Positions 14,770 through 23,565 of a stretch of 64,000 nucleotides of DNA are shown in pieces (position 1 is the stretch's first letter; each line of letters opens with the position of its first letter). A program made the translations under genes and the position numbers. Where the stretch lies: the NCBI RefSeq assembly GCF_029910535.1, contig NZ_CP069362.1, positions 2,294,001 through 2,358,000 of the forward strand, read 5' to 3'. The DNA comes from Marinitoga aeolica. GTDB taxonomy: Bacteria; Thermotogota; Thermotogae; Petrotogales; Petrotogaceae. Below the pieces are notes generated by a model that was not told the origin of the DNA, did not search any database, and was given only the letters and a program-made list of their open reading frames with translations.

Positions 14770-16395
14770 ATGAAAGGAAAAGTTTATGTTATTGGACATA
14801 AAAGACCTGATACAGATAGTATTGCTTCAGCTATTTCATATGCGTATTTAAAAAATCAACTTGATAATGAAAATCATTATGTACCTTATAGATTGGGAGA
14901 AATAAATCCTGAAAGTAGTTTTGTTTTAAAACGTTTCAACATTCCACAACCAGAATTTTTAGATCATGTTTATATTCAAGTAAAAGATGTAATGGTTGAA
15001 GAAGTTATTGTTGCTGATAAAGAATCGACAATATATGAAATAGGAAATACTATGCTTGAAAAACATGTGAAAAGTATTCCTATTGTAGATAAAAATAAAA
15101 AACTTATAGGATTATTAACAGAAAGAGAATTAGCCAGAAATTTTTTACAGGAAATACAAAACTTTACTCTGGAAGAAAATCCTCCTAAAGTAAAAGACAT
15201 AATAAAAACAATGAATGGGAAATTGATAGTTGGAGATGAAAATAAAAATTTAAAAGGATGTCCTATAATTGGTGCAATGACATCAAATGAAGTAAAAAGA
15301 TATGTAAAAAAGGATGATGTGTTAATTACTGGAAATAGAAAAGATGTTCAAAAAATAGCTATTGAAAAAGAAGTAAGTTGTTTAATTATAACCGGTGGCT
15401 TTATTCCAGATGAAGAGATCGTTCAACTTGCAGAAAATAAAAAAATCCCTATAGTTATTTCCCCTCATCCTACTTATGTAACAGGTAGATTATTACGATT
15501 AAGTACTCATGTTGAGAGGATTATGGAAAGAAATCCACTCACAATACATCCTGACGAAATATTAAAAGATTTTGAAGAAGATTTGATGCAGGATAAAAAA
15601 GGTATTGCCATAGTTATAGATGGAGATGGAATAGTAAAAGGAATTCTTACCAGACATGATTTAATTAGACCAAAACCTAAAAAAGTAATACTGGTTGATC
15701 ACTCTGAGAAATCACAAACTGTAAATGGAATAGAAGAAGCAGAAATATTAGAAATTGTTGATCATCACAGGTTGGGAGGACTAGAAACAGGATTACCTAT
15801 TACTGCCCATATAAGGCCAGTAGGTTCTACAAATACTATTATTTGGGATTTATATAAAAAAAATAATATTAAACCTCCAAAAGAGATTGCTGGATTAATG
15901 TTGTCAGCAATATTATCAGATACAATGATATTAAAATCCCCTACTACAACTCTCGAAGATGAAAAAGTGGTTAATGAAATTGCAAAATACTTAGAAATAG
16001 ATCCTATAGAATATGGAATAGAAATGTATAGGGCAAAAACTAACCTTGAAGGTTTTTCTGAAAAAGAAATATTAACTCTTGATCTTAAAGAATCAAGGGT
16101 TTCCCGGGGAAGAATTGCAGTTTCTCAAATTGAAGTTATTGCTTCAGAAGAGTTATTAACAAAAAAGGATGAAATTCTTAAAAGTATGAAAAAAATGGCA
16201 AAAGAAAGAAATTATATATTATTCCTTTTTTTATTGACCGATGTATTGAAAGAGGGATCTTATATTTTCGTCGCTGGACAACACAAATTAGCAGAAAAAA
16301 TATTTAAATGTAAATTTGAAAGAAATATTCCTTTTTTAAAAGGTGTAGTGTCTAGAAAAAAACAGGTGATGCCATTAATATTTAGAAATATTTAA
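14770..16395 (+). CDS. ppaC: Family II Mn-dependent inorganic pyrophosphatase with CBS and DRTGG domains
   Basis: This 541-residue cytoplasmic enzyme hydrolyses PPi. The DHH domain is split: the N-terminal GHKRPDTDSIASAISYAY holds the H-x-D-x-D metal motif, and VDHHRLGGLET lies near residue 330. Between them are CBS repeat 1 (about residue 70-125), a DRTGG domain (about 135-245, LIITGGFIPDEEIVQL) and CBS repeat 2 (about 250-300). The DHHA2 substrate-binding domain follows (GSTNTIIWDLY, and a C-terminal SRKKQVMPLI Arg-Lys motif). Ordinary family II enzymes are about 310 residues. In this CBS-DRTGG subclass the insert binds adenine nucleotides and gives allosteric control. Confidence 0.94.
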   Translation: MKGKVYVIGHKRPDTDSIASAISYAYLKNQLDNENHYVPYRLGEINPESSFVLKRFNIPQPEFLDHVYIQVKDVMVEEVIVADKESTIYEIGNTMLEKHVKSIPIVDKNKKLIGLLTERELARNFLQEIQNFTLEENPPKVKDIIKTMNGKLIVGDENKNLKGCPIIGAMTSNEVKRYVKKDDVLITGNRKDVQKIAIEKEVSCLIITGGFIPDEEIVQLAENKKIPIVISPHPTYVTGRLLRLSTHVERIMERNPLTIHPDEILKDFEEDLMQDKKGIAIVIDGDGIVKGILTRHDLIRPKPKKVILVDHSEKSQTVNGIEEAEILEIVDHHRLGGLETGLPITAHIRPVGSTNTIIWDLYKKNNIKPPKEIAGLMLSAILSDTMILKSPTTTLEDEKVVNEIAKYLEIDPIEYGIEMYRAKTNLEGFSEKEILTLDLKESRVSRGRIAVSQIEVIASEELLTKKDEILKSMKKMAKERNYILFLFLLTDVLKEGSYIFVAGQHKLAEKIFKCKFERNIPFLKGVVSRKKQVMPLIFRNI

Positions 16396-16441
16396 TACTG
16401 ATAAAAAAAGTCTTCATTTAAAAAGCTGTAAAGATACAATT

Positions 16442-16475
16442 AAAGAGCGTAAAAAACGCTCTTTTTTATTTTTTT
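16442..16475 (+). terminator. Rho-independent terminator after ppaC
   Basis: Stem AAAGAGCGT / ACGCTCTTT with an A5 loop, followed by a run of T (TTTATTTTTTTTG). Confidence 0.88.
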
Positions 16476-16573
16476 TGTATATTTTCTTGATTATTGCTAA
16501 TTAATAATAATTAAAATGTATTATTCTCAATTATAATTATAAATCTTTATTTTAGCAATTGAGGTTTTTGTAT

Positions 16574-16601
16574 TATAATAATATTAGAATTTTCTAATAT
16601 T
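16574..16601 (+). promoter_or_regulatory. Promoter and operator-like inverted repeat before the ArsR-family gene
   Basis: TATAAT (16574-16579) is immediately followed by a perfect inverted repeat, AATATTAGAA-TT-TTCTAATATT (16580-16601), which would cover the transcription start. This is the typical position for an autoregulated ArsR operator. The -35 is weak (TTTAGC at 16551-16556, spacer 17). Confidence 0.65.
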
Positions 16602-16637
16602 CTTTTTCCATTAATCTTTAAATAGGGAGATGATATT

Positions 16638-16949
16638 TTGGATGAATGTAAGTTGATATCTAATGTTTTTAAATGTTTATCTCACCCGATTAGATTAAGA
16701 ATAATCAAGCTTCTAAGTAAAGAAAAATTATCAGTTTTAGAAATTACAGAGAAATTAAATACAAGCCAATCCAGTATATCTCAACATCTAAAGCTTTTAG
16801 AAGAAAACGGTATTATTTTAAAAGAGAAAAAAGGTAACATAGTTTATTGTAAATTAAAACATAATTTGGTTTTAGAACTTTTATCCGATGGAAAAAGAAT
16901 AATTTCACAAGAGCTCAAAGAAGCTAATAATATTATAAGAAAAGCATAA
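16638..16949 (+). CDS. ArsR-family winged-helix regulator
   Basis: This 103-residue ArsR/SmtB-type repressor begins with FKCLSHPIRLRIIKLLSKE, and its recognition helix region is ITEKLNTSQSSISQHLKLLEENGI (residues about 36-58). It lacks the ELCVCDL metal motif but has three cysteines (C4, C13, C71 in NIVYCKL). This leaves metal or thiol/redox sensing possible. The start is TTG 16638 with GGGAG upstream; no in-frame ATG is available. It precedes the Mrp/Mbx operon by about 80 bases in the same direction and has its own palindromic operator. Control of that operon, by analogy with the archaeal ArsR-type redox regulator SurR, is inference. Confidence 0.85.
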   Translation: MDECKLISNVFKCLSHPIRLRIIKLLSKEKLSVLEITEKLNTSQSSISQHLKLLEENGIILKEKKGNIVYCKLKHNLVLELLSDGKRIISQELKEANNIIRKA

Positions 16950-17026
16950 AATTAATTAGTATACTATATCTTTTGATAAAAATAAAGATTTTTTTCACAA
17001 ACAATATTTCAAAAGGAGGGAGTATT

Positions 17027-17512
17027 TTGAAAAAGTATTTATCAACTTTTCTAACCCTGTGGGTTATCTGGATTGCTTTAACAGGTTTTAGCAGTGCAGA
17101 ATTACTCACAGGTTTGATAGTTTCTCTGGTTTTGGCTGGAGTAATCTCAAAAGTAGTTGACTATTCTTTTGATTTTACAATTATACCAAAACTATTTGTC
17201 TTCATTTTTGTTTATGTACCAGTTTTTATAGTAGAAATGATAAAGGCAAATTTTGATGTTGCAGCAAGGGTTTTAAATCCTGCGTTACCTTTAAATCCTG
17301 GTTTTGTAAAGATTCCTACAAAACTGAAAGGAAATGTTGGAAAATTAACTTTAGCAAATTCTATTACATTAACTCCTGGTACTTTATCTATTGATGCAGA
17401 CGATGACTATATCTATATTCATTGGATTGATGTAAAAGGTGAAACTCCCGAAGAATATCAAAAACATGTCTCAAGTAAATTTGAGAAAATTTTGGGAGGG
17501 ATTTATAGATGA
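17027..17512 (+). CDS. mnhE: MnhE/MrpE-like Na+/H+ antiporter subunit of the Mbx-type complex
   Basis: This 161-residue protein has two to three N-terminal membrane helices (FLTLWVIWIALTGFSS; LLTGLIVSLVLAGVI; IIPKLFVFIFVYVPVFIVEMI) and the family C-terminal part LANSITLTPGTLSIDADDDYIYIHWIDV. It is the first of thirteen co-directional, mostly overlapping genes. The frame opens at 16973, but TTG 17027 sits 4 bases after AAGGAGGGAG and gives the normal family length. In Mrp antiporters and Mbh/Mbx complexes this subunit belongs to the ion-translocating module. Confidence 0.9.
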   Translation: MKKYLSTFLTLWVIWIALTGFSSAELLTGLIVSLVLAGVISKVVDYSFDFTIIPKLFVFIFVYVPVFIVEMIKANFDVAARVLNPALPLNPGFVKIPTKLKGNVGKLTLANSITLTPGTLSIDADDDYIYIHWIDVKGETPEEYQKHVSSKFEKILGGIYR

Positions 17513-17757
17513 ATATTTTGATAGGTACTTTAATAATCATAGGAGCATTTTTTTCTGTTTTACGATTAGTTTTTGGTCCTACAACTCCAGATAGAATAGT
17601 AGCTGTAGATACTTTAAATGTAATAATAACAGGATCAATAGTTTTTATAGCATTTCTTTTAAAAAGTGATTTATATTTAGACATTGCATTAGTTTATGGG
17701 GCTTTATCATTCTTAGAAACAGTTGTTATTGCCCGTTATTTGGAGGGGAAAAAATGA
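17509..17757 (+). CDS. mnhF: MnhF/MrpF-like subunit
   Basis: This 82-residue protein has three hydrophobic helices and the family motifs RLVFGPTTPDRIVAVDTLN and LDIALVYGALSFLETVVIARYLE. It is a small subunit of the Na+/H+ antiporter module (the MbhB/MbxB position). It overlaps both neighbours by 4 bases (ATGA), indicating translational coupling. Confidence 0.92.
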   Translation: MNILIGTLIIIGAFFSVLRLVFGPTTPDRIVAVDTLNVIITGSIVFIAFLLKSDLYLDIALVYGALSFLETVVIARYLEGKK

Positions 17758-18095
17758 GTGCTATAGGATATATATTAATGATAATAGGTGCTCTTTTCTA
17801 TGTTCTTGGTGGCTTAGGATTATACAGAATGCCAGATGTGTATAATAGACTTCAAGCTGCAACTAAAGCTACAACATTAGGTACTTTTTCTTTAGTTTTA
17901 GGTGTTGGGATAGCTCAACCTGAATGGTTTGTAAAAACTTTATTAATTGTAGTATTTTTGACAATTACAAACCCTGTAGGAAGTTCTGTTTTAGCAAAAG
18001 CTTCTTATATTTATGGTGCAAAACCATTTAAAGTAGTTAAAAATGATTTAGACGAACTCTACCAAAGTAGAGGTGATGAAAATGCAGATAATTGA
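17754..18095 (+). CDS. mnhG: MnhG/MrpG-like subunit
   Basis: This 113-residue, three-helix protein has the MrpG signature GGLGLYRMPDVYNRLQAATK followed by TLGTFSLVLGVG and VFLTITNPVGSSVLAKA. It occupies the MbhC/MbxC position of the antiporter module. It is ATGA-coupled to MrpF upstream, and its end overlaps the next gene. Confidence 0.92.
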   Translation: MSAIGYILMIIGALFYVLGGLGLYRMPDVYNRLQAATKATTLGTFSLVLGVGIAQPEWFVKTLLIVVFLTITNPVGSSVLAKASYIYGAKPFKVVKNDLDELYQSRGDENADN

Positions 18096-18327
18096 AATTA
18101 TTGTTGGATTTGCTTTATTAATATTTGCATTCATGGCTATTGAATCAAAAAAATTAATAAATTCAATTATTTATTTATCTATTTTAAGTATGTTATCAGT
18201 AGTTTCATTTGTATTTATGAAGGCTCCAGATGTTGCTATTACAGAAGCTGTAATAGGATCAGGTTTAGTTACTGCAGTGTTTATCTTTACCCTTTTTTCT
18301 TTAAAAAAGGCTGGTGATAAAAAATGA
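18082..18327 (+). CDS. MbhD-like small membrane subunit (DUF4040)
   Basis: This 81-residue protein has three helices and the conserved block MKAPDVAITEAVIGSGLVTAVFI, the MbhD/MrpA-C-terminal signature with the membrane-embedded acidic residue (Glu in ITEAV). It corresponds to the D subunit of Mbh/Mbx, which in Mrp is fused into MrpA. GTG/ATG codons at 18073-18078 are possible, but ATG 18082 has AGAGGTG upstream at normal spacing. Confidence 0.88.
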   Translation: MQIIEIIVGFALLIFAFMAIESKKLINSIIYLSILSMLSVVSFVFMKAPDVAITEAVIGSGLVTAVFIFTLFSLKKAGDKK

Positions 18328-19076
18328 TGAAAAGAGTTATTGCGGTATTATTAGTTGGTGTTTTAGGATTTTTCATTTATTCAAATTTATATTCTACTGG
18401 TAATGGAAACCTATTTCCAAAATTTGGAGAAGCAAAATTATCAGAAAGAGTTTCAAATAAATTTATAAAAAAGAGTGTTAATGGAAATGAATCCGAAGTT
18501 ATATATAATCAAACTAAAGATGCCGAAAGTGGTTCAGCAAACATGGTTACATCAATAGTTGTAAACTACAGATCATTTGATACTTTAGGAGAAGTTACAG
18601 TATTATTCGTTTCAGCTTTAGGTGTTGGATTGTTGTTAAGTGGAAAATCAAGAATGAAATTCAAAACACCACCTAATTTTATTTTAAGATCTGCAGTCAG
18701 GGTTATTGCAGGAATAATATTAATTACAGGTGTATATATTTTCATTCATGGGCATTTAACACCTGGTGGAGGATTCCCAGGAGGTTCTATGATTGCATCA
18801 GCTGTATTATTGTTTTACATTTCAGATGATGAATTCAAAACTAAAGTTAAAGCATTTAAATTTTTGGAAGGTACAGCTGGAAGTTTATATTTGATTTTTG
18901 GGTTATTAGGATTATCCTTAGGTGGTTATTTCTTATACAATTTCTTACCAACAGGAGTTGTAGGAAACTTATTTAGTGCAGGAATTGTTCCAATAATATA
19001 CATTTTTGTTGGATTAAAAGTAGGATCTGAGCTTTCAAATTTAATCTCAGATTTTCTCTCAGAGGAGGGGAAATAA
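18324..19076 (+). CDS. mnhB: Fused MbhE-MnhB-like subunit
   Basis: This 250-residue protein joins two units. The N-terminal MbhE-like part (to about residue 110) contains NYRSFDTLGEVTVLFVSALG, and the MnhB/MrpB domain (about 115-250) contains FIHGHLTPGGGFPGGSMIAS. In Pyrococcus Mbh these are separate E and F subunits; here one reading frame carries both. About six membrane helices are visible. It is coupled upstream by ATGA and ends exactly one base before the MnhC start. Confidence 0.9.
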   Translation: MMKRVIAVLLVGVLGFFIYSNLYSTGNGNLFPKFGEAKLSERVSNKFIKKSVNGNESEVIYNQTKDAESGSANMVTSIVVNYRSFDTLGEVTVLFVSALGVGLLLSGKSRMKFKTPPNFILRSAVRVIAGIILITGVYIFIHGHLTPGGGFPGGSMIASAVLLFYISDDEFKTKVKAFKFLEGTAGSLYLIFGLLGLSLGGYFLYNFLPTGVVGNLFSAGIVPIIYIFVGLKVGSELSNLISDFLSEEGK

Positions 19077-19421
19077 ATGATACAATACTTATTTATTGGA
19101 TTAATATTAATAGGAATATATGGATTATTAACTCAAAAGAACTTAATTAAATTAGTAGTAGCTTTAAATGTTTTGGAAGTTGGAGTTAATTTGTTTATTG
19201 TTTCAACAGGTTATGTAAAAGATGGAATTGCTCCAATTTTATTTAAAGGCGCTACATCAACAAATAATAATTTCGTAGATCCATTGCCACAAGCATTAGT
19301 ACTTACAGCTATTGTAATTGGTGTTGGAGTTACAGCACTTTCTTTAACAGTTGTAAGGAAAATATATGAAAAACATGGAACTTTGGAAATGGACGAGATA
19401 GGGAGTGAAAGCGATGATTAA
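19077..19421 (+). CDS. mnhC: MnhC/NuoK-like subunit
   Basis: This 114-residue, three-helix NuoK-like protein includes GLLTQKNLIKLVVALNVLEVGVN and PLPQALVLTAIVIGVGVTAL, the membrane-embedded carboxylate motifs used in ion transfer. It corresponds to MbhG/MbxG. It starts directly after the MnhB stop (SD GGAGGGG) and overlaps the following gene by 8 bases. Confidence 0.93.
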   Translation: MIQYLFIGLILIGIYGLLTQKNLIKLVVALNVLEVGVNLFIVSTGYVKDGIAPILFKGATSTNNNFVDPLPQALVLTAIVIGVGVTALSLTVVRKIYEKHGTLEMDEIGSESDD

Positions 19422-20814
19422 TCCTGTCTTATTAATTGCGATACCATTATTATTTGCATTTTTATCAGTAATGTTTAAAAAAGCAGACAAAGGTTTTCTA
19501 ATTCTTGGAATTTTATTTAATTTAATATCTGCATTTTTCCTCAAAGAAACTGAAGTAATAATTGGTGGTTGGAAACCTCCTTTCGGTATTAACTTAGTTG
19601 CAGATCAATATTCAATATTTGGATTAATAATTTTAAACATTGTATTTGCATTCTCAGTAGTATCTTCTTTACCATCAGTAAAAAAATATTCAACATTATT
19701 ATTAGTTTCATTGGCATCATTGAATGGTATGTTATTAACTGGAGATTTATTTAATTTATTTGTTTTCTTAGAAATAGCATCAATATCAGCATATATAATG
19801 TCAACAATGACAAAAAAATATAAAGGTACATTCAACTATATTATTTTAGGTGCATTAGGTTCTAATTTATATTTATTAGGTATTATATTCTTATATTCAA
19901 CAGTAGGAACATTAAATATGTCAGATATGGCATCAAAATTACATTTAGTAAATAACAATGTACTTTTATTATCAATCACGTTTATATTTGCAGGTTTTGC
20001 CGTTGAAGCAAAATTAATTCCATTTAATGGATGGGTTAAAGGTGTTTATGGAAATGCAAATGATTTAAATGGTGGAATATTTGCTTCTGCATATGCAACA
20101 GCAGCTATTATGGTATTTGGAAGATTATTTACAAATGTATTTACATTAGATGGCACATTAAAAACTATATTGCTTGCAGTAACAGTATCCACATTTATTT
20201 TTGGCGAAATAGCTGCATTTTCACAAAAAAATATCAGAAGTACATTAGCCTTTTCAAGTGTTGGACAAGCTGGATTAATTGCAACTTTATTTTTAACTGG
20301 AATAACTGGCGGAGCAATGATGCAAGTTGCTAATAATGCCTTTGCTAAATTAGTAATGTTTACAATAGCTGGAGCGATGTATGTTTATACAGGAACAGAT
20401 AATGTTGAAAAATTACAGGGATTATTTAAAAAACATAAATTAATAGGTTTTGGTTTTAGTATAGCAGCATTATCATTAGTAGGATTGCCAATATTCTATG
20501 GATTTTATGTAAAAATATTTGCTTTAACAAATTTATTTAAAATCAATAGCTATTGGTTACCAGCATTTATTTTATTCTCCAGTTTAATAGAAGGAATTTA
20601 TTATATTAGAATGCTAGTTAAATTATGGAACCCTGGAGAAGAAGGAAAAGAATCAAAAGACGAATATACAACAAAACTTTCTTTGGAAAACACATTTGCT
20701 TATGCTGTGTTAGCAGTTATTATAGGATTATTTATCATTTATATAAGTGTTAATCCAGAATTCATAACACAAGGTATAAGCAATTACCTTTCCAATATAC
20801 CGGGAGGGATGTGA
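19414..20814 (+). CDS. mnhD: MnhD/MbxH antiporter-like (NuoN-type) subunit
   Basis: This 466-residue protein has about 14 membrane helices. Conserved elements of proton-pumping NuoL/M/N subunits are visible: the helix-5 region NLFVFLEIASISAYI with its Glu, the helix-7 Lys in AVEAKLIPFNGWVKGVYGNA, the discontinuous helix FSSVGQAGLIATLF, and SLVGLPIFYGFYVKIFAL. The start at ATG 19414, with AGGGAG upstream, is favoured over GTG 19405. It corresponds to MbhH/MbxH and forms the main ion channel of the complex. Confidence 0.93.
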   Translation: MINPVLLIAIPLLFAFLSVMFKKADKGFLILGILFNLISAFFLKETEVIIGGWKPPFGINLVADQYSIFGLIILNIVFAFSVVSSLPSVKKYSTLLLVSLASLNGMLLTGDLFNLFVFLEIASISAYIMSTMTKKYKGTFNYIILGALGSNLYLLGIIFLYSTVGTLNMSDMASKLHLVNNNVLLLSITFIFAGFAVEAKLIPFNGWVKGVYGNANDLNGGIFASAYATAAIMVFGRLFTNVFTLDGTLKTILLAVTVSTFIFGEIAAFSQKNIRSTLAFSSVGQAGLIATLFLTGITGGAMMQVANNAFAKLVMFTIAGAMYVYTGTDNVEKLQGLFKKHKLIGFGFSIAALSLVGLPIFYGFYVKIFALTNLFKINSYWLPAFILFSSLIEGIYYIRMLVKLWNPGEEGKESKDEYTTKLSLENTFAYAVLAVIIGLFIIYISVNPEFITQGISNYLSNIPGGM

Positions 20815-20815
20815 C

Positions 20816-22657
20816 ATGGCTTTGAATACATTAATATTGTTCATATTATTAGGCGGATTAGTAACCTATTTTGTAAGTAAAGTAAATAACAAAGCTGGAG
20901 CATGGCTTACTGTAATTATTTCTTTGGTAGCTTTATTTTATGTTTATTCACTAAAAGATTCATCAGGAGAAGTATTTAACGTTTTTAATTATGGAAATTA
21001 TTCATTGAATTTAGTAACTTCTAATTATGCATGGTTTTTCTCTATTGTAATGGTTTTAGTATATTCAATGGTTTCATTCTTTAATCCATATTGGATGGAA
21101 AAAGTAATACACCCTTCAGCATATAACCTATTTTATTTATTATCTTTAGGTGGTACTTTAGGTGTATTCTATGCAAAAGACTTTTTAACACTATTTATTT
21201 TCTGGGAATTAGTTGTTTGGTCATCAATGTTTATTATTCCTTTAGGTAAATCAAGAAGAGCATCTGTTGTATATTATGGAATTAGTACAATAGGTTCTTT
21301 TGCAATGTTATATGCAATTTTAATGCTTAATGTAAAATATGGAACATTTGATATTCAATCAAATATTCAAAATATGTCAAGTGATCCTAAATTTGCAGTA
21401 TTATTCTTCTTTTTAATAGTAATGGCAGGATTAACGAAATTGGGTATTTTCCCATTTTACACATGGTTACCTATAGCTCATGGTAATGCACCACACACAT
21501 TCTCACCTGTATTATCAGGTGGTCTTGTAAAAATGGGTGGTTTTGTAGCGTTTTTAATGACTGCAGTATTACCAACATCAAAAGTTTTTGCAAATCATGT
21601 ACAAATAATAAATAATCCATATGAAAATTACATATTAATGATTCTTGGTGCAATAAGTATTATCATTGGAACATTAATGGCTATAAAACAAGATGATGCA
21701 AAAAAACTTATAGCTTATTCAACAGTAAGTAACAGTGGATATATTTTAATAGGTTTGGCAATGGTTGATCAAACAGGATTTGCAGGTGGTATGATGCATG
21801 TATTTAATCATGCTATGGCTTCAGGTGCAATGTTCCTTTCATTTGCTGCAGTAGCATATAGAACAGGAACCACAAAAATATCTGAATTGGGTGGATTAAT
21901 CAAAAGAATGCCTGTAACCTTTACAGCATACTTAGTTGCAATTATCTCATTAGCTGGTATACCACCAATGAGTGGATTTGCTTCAAAATGGTTAATATAT
22001 CAAGGTTTATTGAGAAAAGGAAATATGTTCATCGCTTTTGCAGCATTTTTTGGTAGTGTAGGATCATTTATGTATGTATTCAGACCATTAGCTGGAGCAT
22101 TTTTAGGTCAATTATCTCCTAAACACAAAGAAATAAAAGAAGTTCCATTTTGGATGCAATTACCAATGTTAATAATGTCTGGTTTAACAATATTATATGG
22201 TGTATATCCAGGATTAATGTTAAAATACATTGCAAAAATACAAGAAACTATTGGATTAACTCCACTTCAAATTGATGGAACTAAAATATTAACTCCTAAT
22301 GGTATGTGGGATTCATGGATTGTAACTCTCGTATTTACTATTGGATTCATTATTGCAGCTGTAATTTATTTTGTATTACCAAAAGCAAAATCAGTGGATT
22401 TAATGGATACATATACCGGTGGAGAATTTATTTATGATCCTGACAAATATCATTATTCATCAAACTATTACGCACCATTTGAAAGATTATATAAAAATCA
22501 TCCTTCGGTAGAGAAATTTTATGATGCAATTGCATTGAGATTCCACGAATTTGGATTATTAGTAAAAACATGGTTCTTTAATGAAAATCCTGCATTTACT
22601 GTATTTTGGATTTCGTTAGTGATGACTGCAATAATAATGTGGGGTGATAAAATATGA
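20816..22657 (+). CDS. Second antiporter-like subunit (MbxH'-type, NuoL/MrpA-related)
   Basis: This 613-residue, multi-spanning NuoL/N-family protein has the helix-5 FLTLFIFWELVVWSSMF motif with Glu, the helix-7 FPFYTWLPIAHGNAPHTFSPVLSGGLVKMG loop with Lys, the KKLIAYSTVSNSGYI segment and the LAGIPPMSGFASKWL motif. A long polar C-terminus (TYTGGEFIYDPDKYHYSSN) and one final helix follow. The presence of two such antiporter subunits is the difference between Mbx (H and H') and Mbh complexes in archaea. It starts one base after the mnhD stop. Confidence 0.9.
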   Translation: MALNTLILFILLGGLVTYFVSKVNNKAGAWLTVIISLVALFYVYSLKDSSGEVFNVFNYGNYSLNLVTSNYAWFFSIVMVLVYSMVSFFNPYWMEKVIHPSAYNLFYLLSLGGTLGVFYAKDFLTLFIFWELVVWSSMFIIPLGKSRRASVVYYGISTIGSFAMLYAILMLNVKYGTFDIQSNIQNMSSDPKFAVLFFFLIVMAGLTKLGIFPFYTWLPIAHGNAPHTFSPVLSGGLVKMGGFVAFLMTAVLPTSKVFANHVQIINNPYENYILMILGAISIIIGTLMAIKQDDAKKLIAYSTVSNSGYILIGLAMVDQTGFAGGMMHVFNHAMASGAMFLSFAAVAYRTGTTKISELGGLIKRMPVTFTAYLVAIISLAGIPPMSGFASKWLIYQGLLRKGNMFIAFAAFFGSVGSFMYVFRPLAGAFLGQLSPKHKEIKEVPFWMQLPMLIMSGLTILYGVYPGLMLKYIAKIQETIGLTPLQIDGTKILTPNGMWDSWIVTLVFTIGFIIAAVIYFVLPKAKSVDLMDTYTGGEFIYDPDKYHYSSNYYAPFERLYKNHPSVEKFYDAIALRFHEFGLLVKTWFFNENPAFTVFWISLVMTAIIMWGDKI

Positions 22658-23565
22658 GCACATTCTTTTTAGCTGTAGCTTTATTACTATTAGCATTTTT
22701 TTGGCAGATTACATTATCTGGTATTCAAAGAAAGGTTACAGCCAGAATTCATAGAAGAGTTGGATCACCTTGGTACCAAAATTTTATAGATTTGTTTAAA
22801 GCATGGAGTAAAAGTTCAATATCACACGGATTTATATATGATTTTGGTGTTTTAATGGCTCTAGGTGGAACAATTGCAACATTAATTTTTGTTCCTGCTG
22901 GAAACTTAATTGTTTTCAAAAATCTTGATAACTTTTTTGTTATAGTTTATTTATTAGCAATAGGTTCTTTGGGTATGGCTATGAGTGCAGTTGGCTCAGG
23001 AAACCCATGGGCTAGTATTGGTGTTATGAGAGCATTAACTCAAATGCTAGGATATGAATTACCATATATTATGACTGTATTTGGAATAATATATGCAAAT
23101 AAAACTGCTTCTATTCACGCAATTGCAGAAGCACAACAAACTATGGGTATAATGGGATGGAATATGTTCAGAATGCCTTTAGGTGTAATTGTTGGATTTA
23201 TATCATTAATGGGTATGTTAGGTAAAAAACCATTTGATACACCTATAGCTCCAGCTGAAATAGCATCTGGTCCATTGGTAGAATATGGTGGAAAACATTT
23301 AGGAATGTTGATGTTACAACATGAATTTGCAACTTTTGTAGAAGTAGGCCTATTTGTAAATTTATTTATGGGCGGAGGAACTATAATTACTTTCTTAATT
23401 AAATATTTTGTAGTATATATGTTAGCAACCATGATTGCTTCTGTAGTTGCAAGGTTTAAAATTGATCAATTAGTAACATTTTATTATAAAGTTCCATTAG
23501 CATTAGCATTTATTCAAACAGCAATTATAATATTCACCGGTTTGGGGGTGAGCATATGGCTTTAA
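22654..23565 (+). CDS. mbxM: NuoH/MbxM-like membrane anchor subunit
   Basis: This 303-residue, eight-helix protein of the NuoH/MbhM family shows GIQRKVTARIHRRVGSPWYQNFIDLFKAWSKSS near the N-terminus, the cytoplasmic GKKPFDTPIAPAEIASGPLVEYGGKHLGML loop with its acidic residues, and the LQHEFATFVEVGLF segment. This subunit links the peripheral iron-sulfur arm to the ion-pumping module. It is ATGA-coupled to the preceding gene, and its end overlaps the next start by 10 bases. Confidence 0.93.
   Translation: MSTFFLAVALLLLAFFWQITLSGIQRKVTARIHRRVGSPWYQNFIDLFKAWSKSSISHGFIYDFGVLMALGGTIATLIFVPAGNLIVFKNLDNFFVIVYLLAIGSLGMAMSAVGSGNPWASIGVMRALTQMLGYELPYIMTVFGIIYANKTASIHAIAEAQQTMGIMGWNMFRMPLGVIVGFISLMGMLGKKPFDTPIAPAEIASGPLVEYGGKHLGMLMLQHEFATFVEVGLFVNLFMGGGTIITFLIKYFVVYMLATMIASVVARFKIDQLVTFYYKVPLALAFIQTAIIIFTGLGVSIWL

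Noticed and set aside
16973-17026. N-terminal extension of MnhE
   Set aside because: The TTG at 17027 has an ideal AAGGAGGGAG, and the extension is not membrane-like or family-like.
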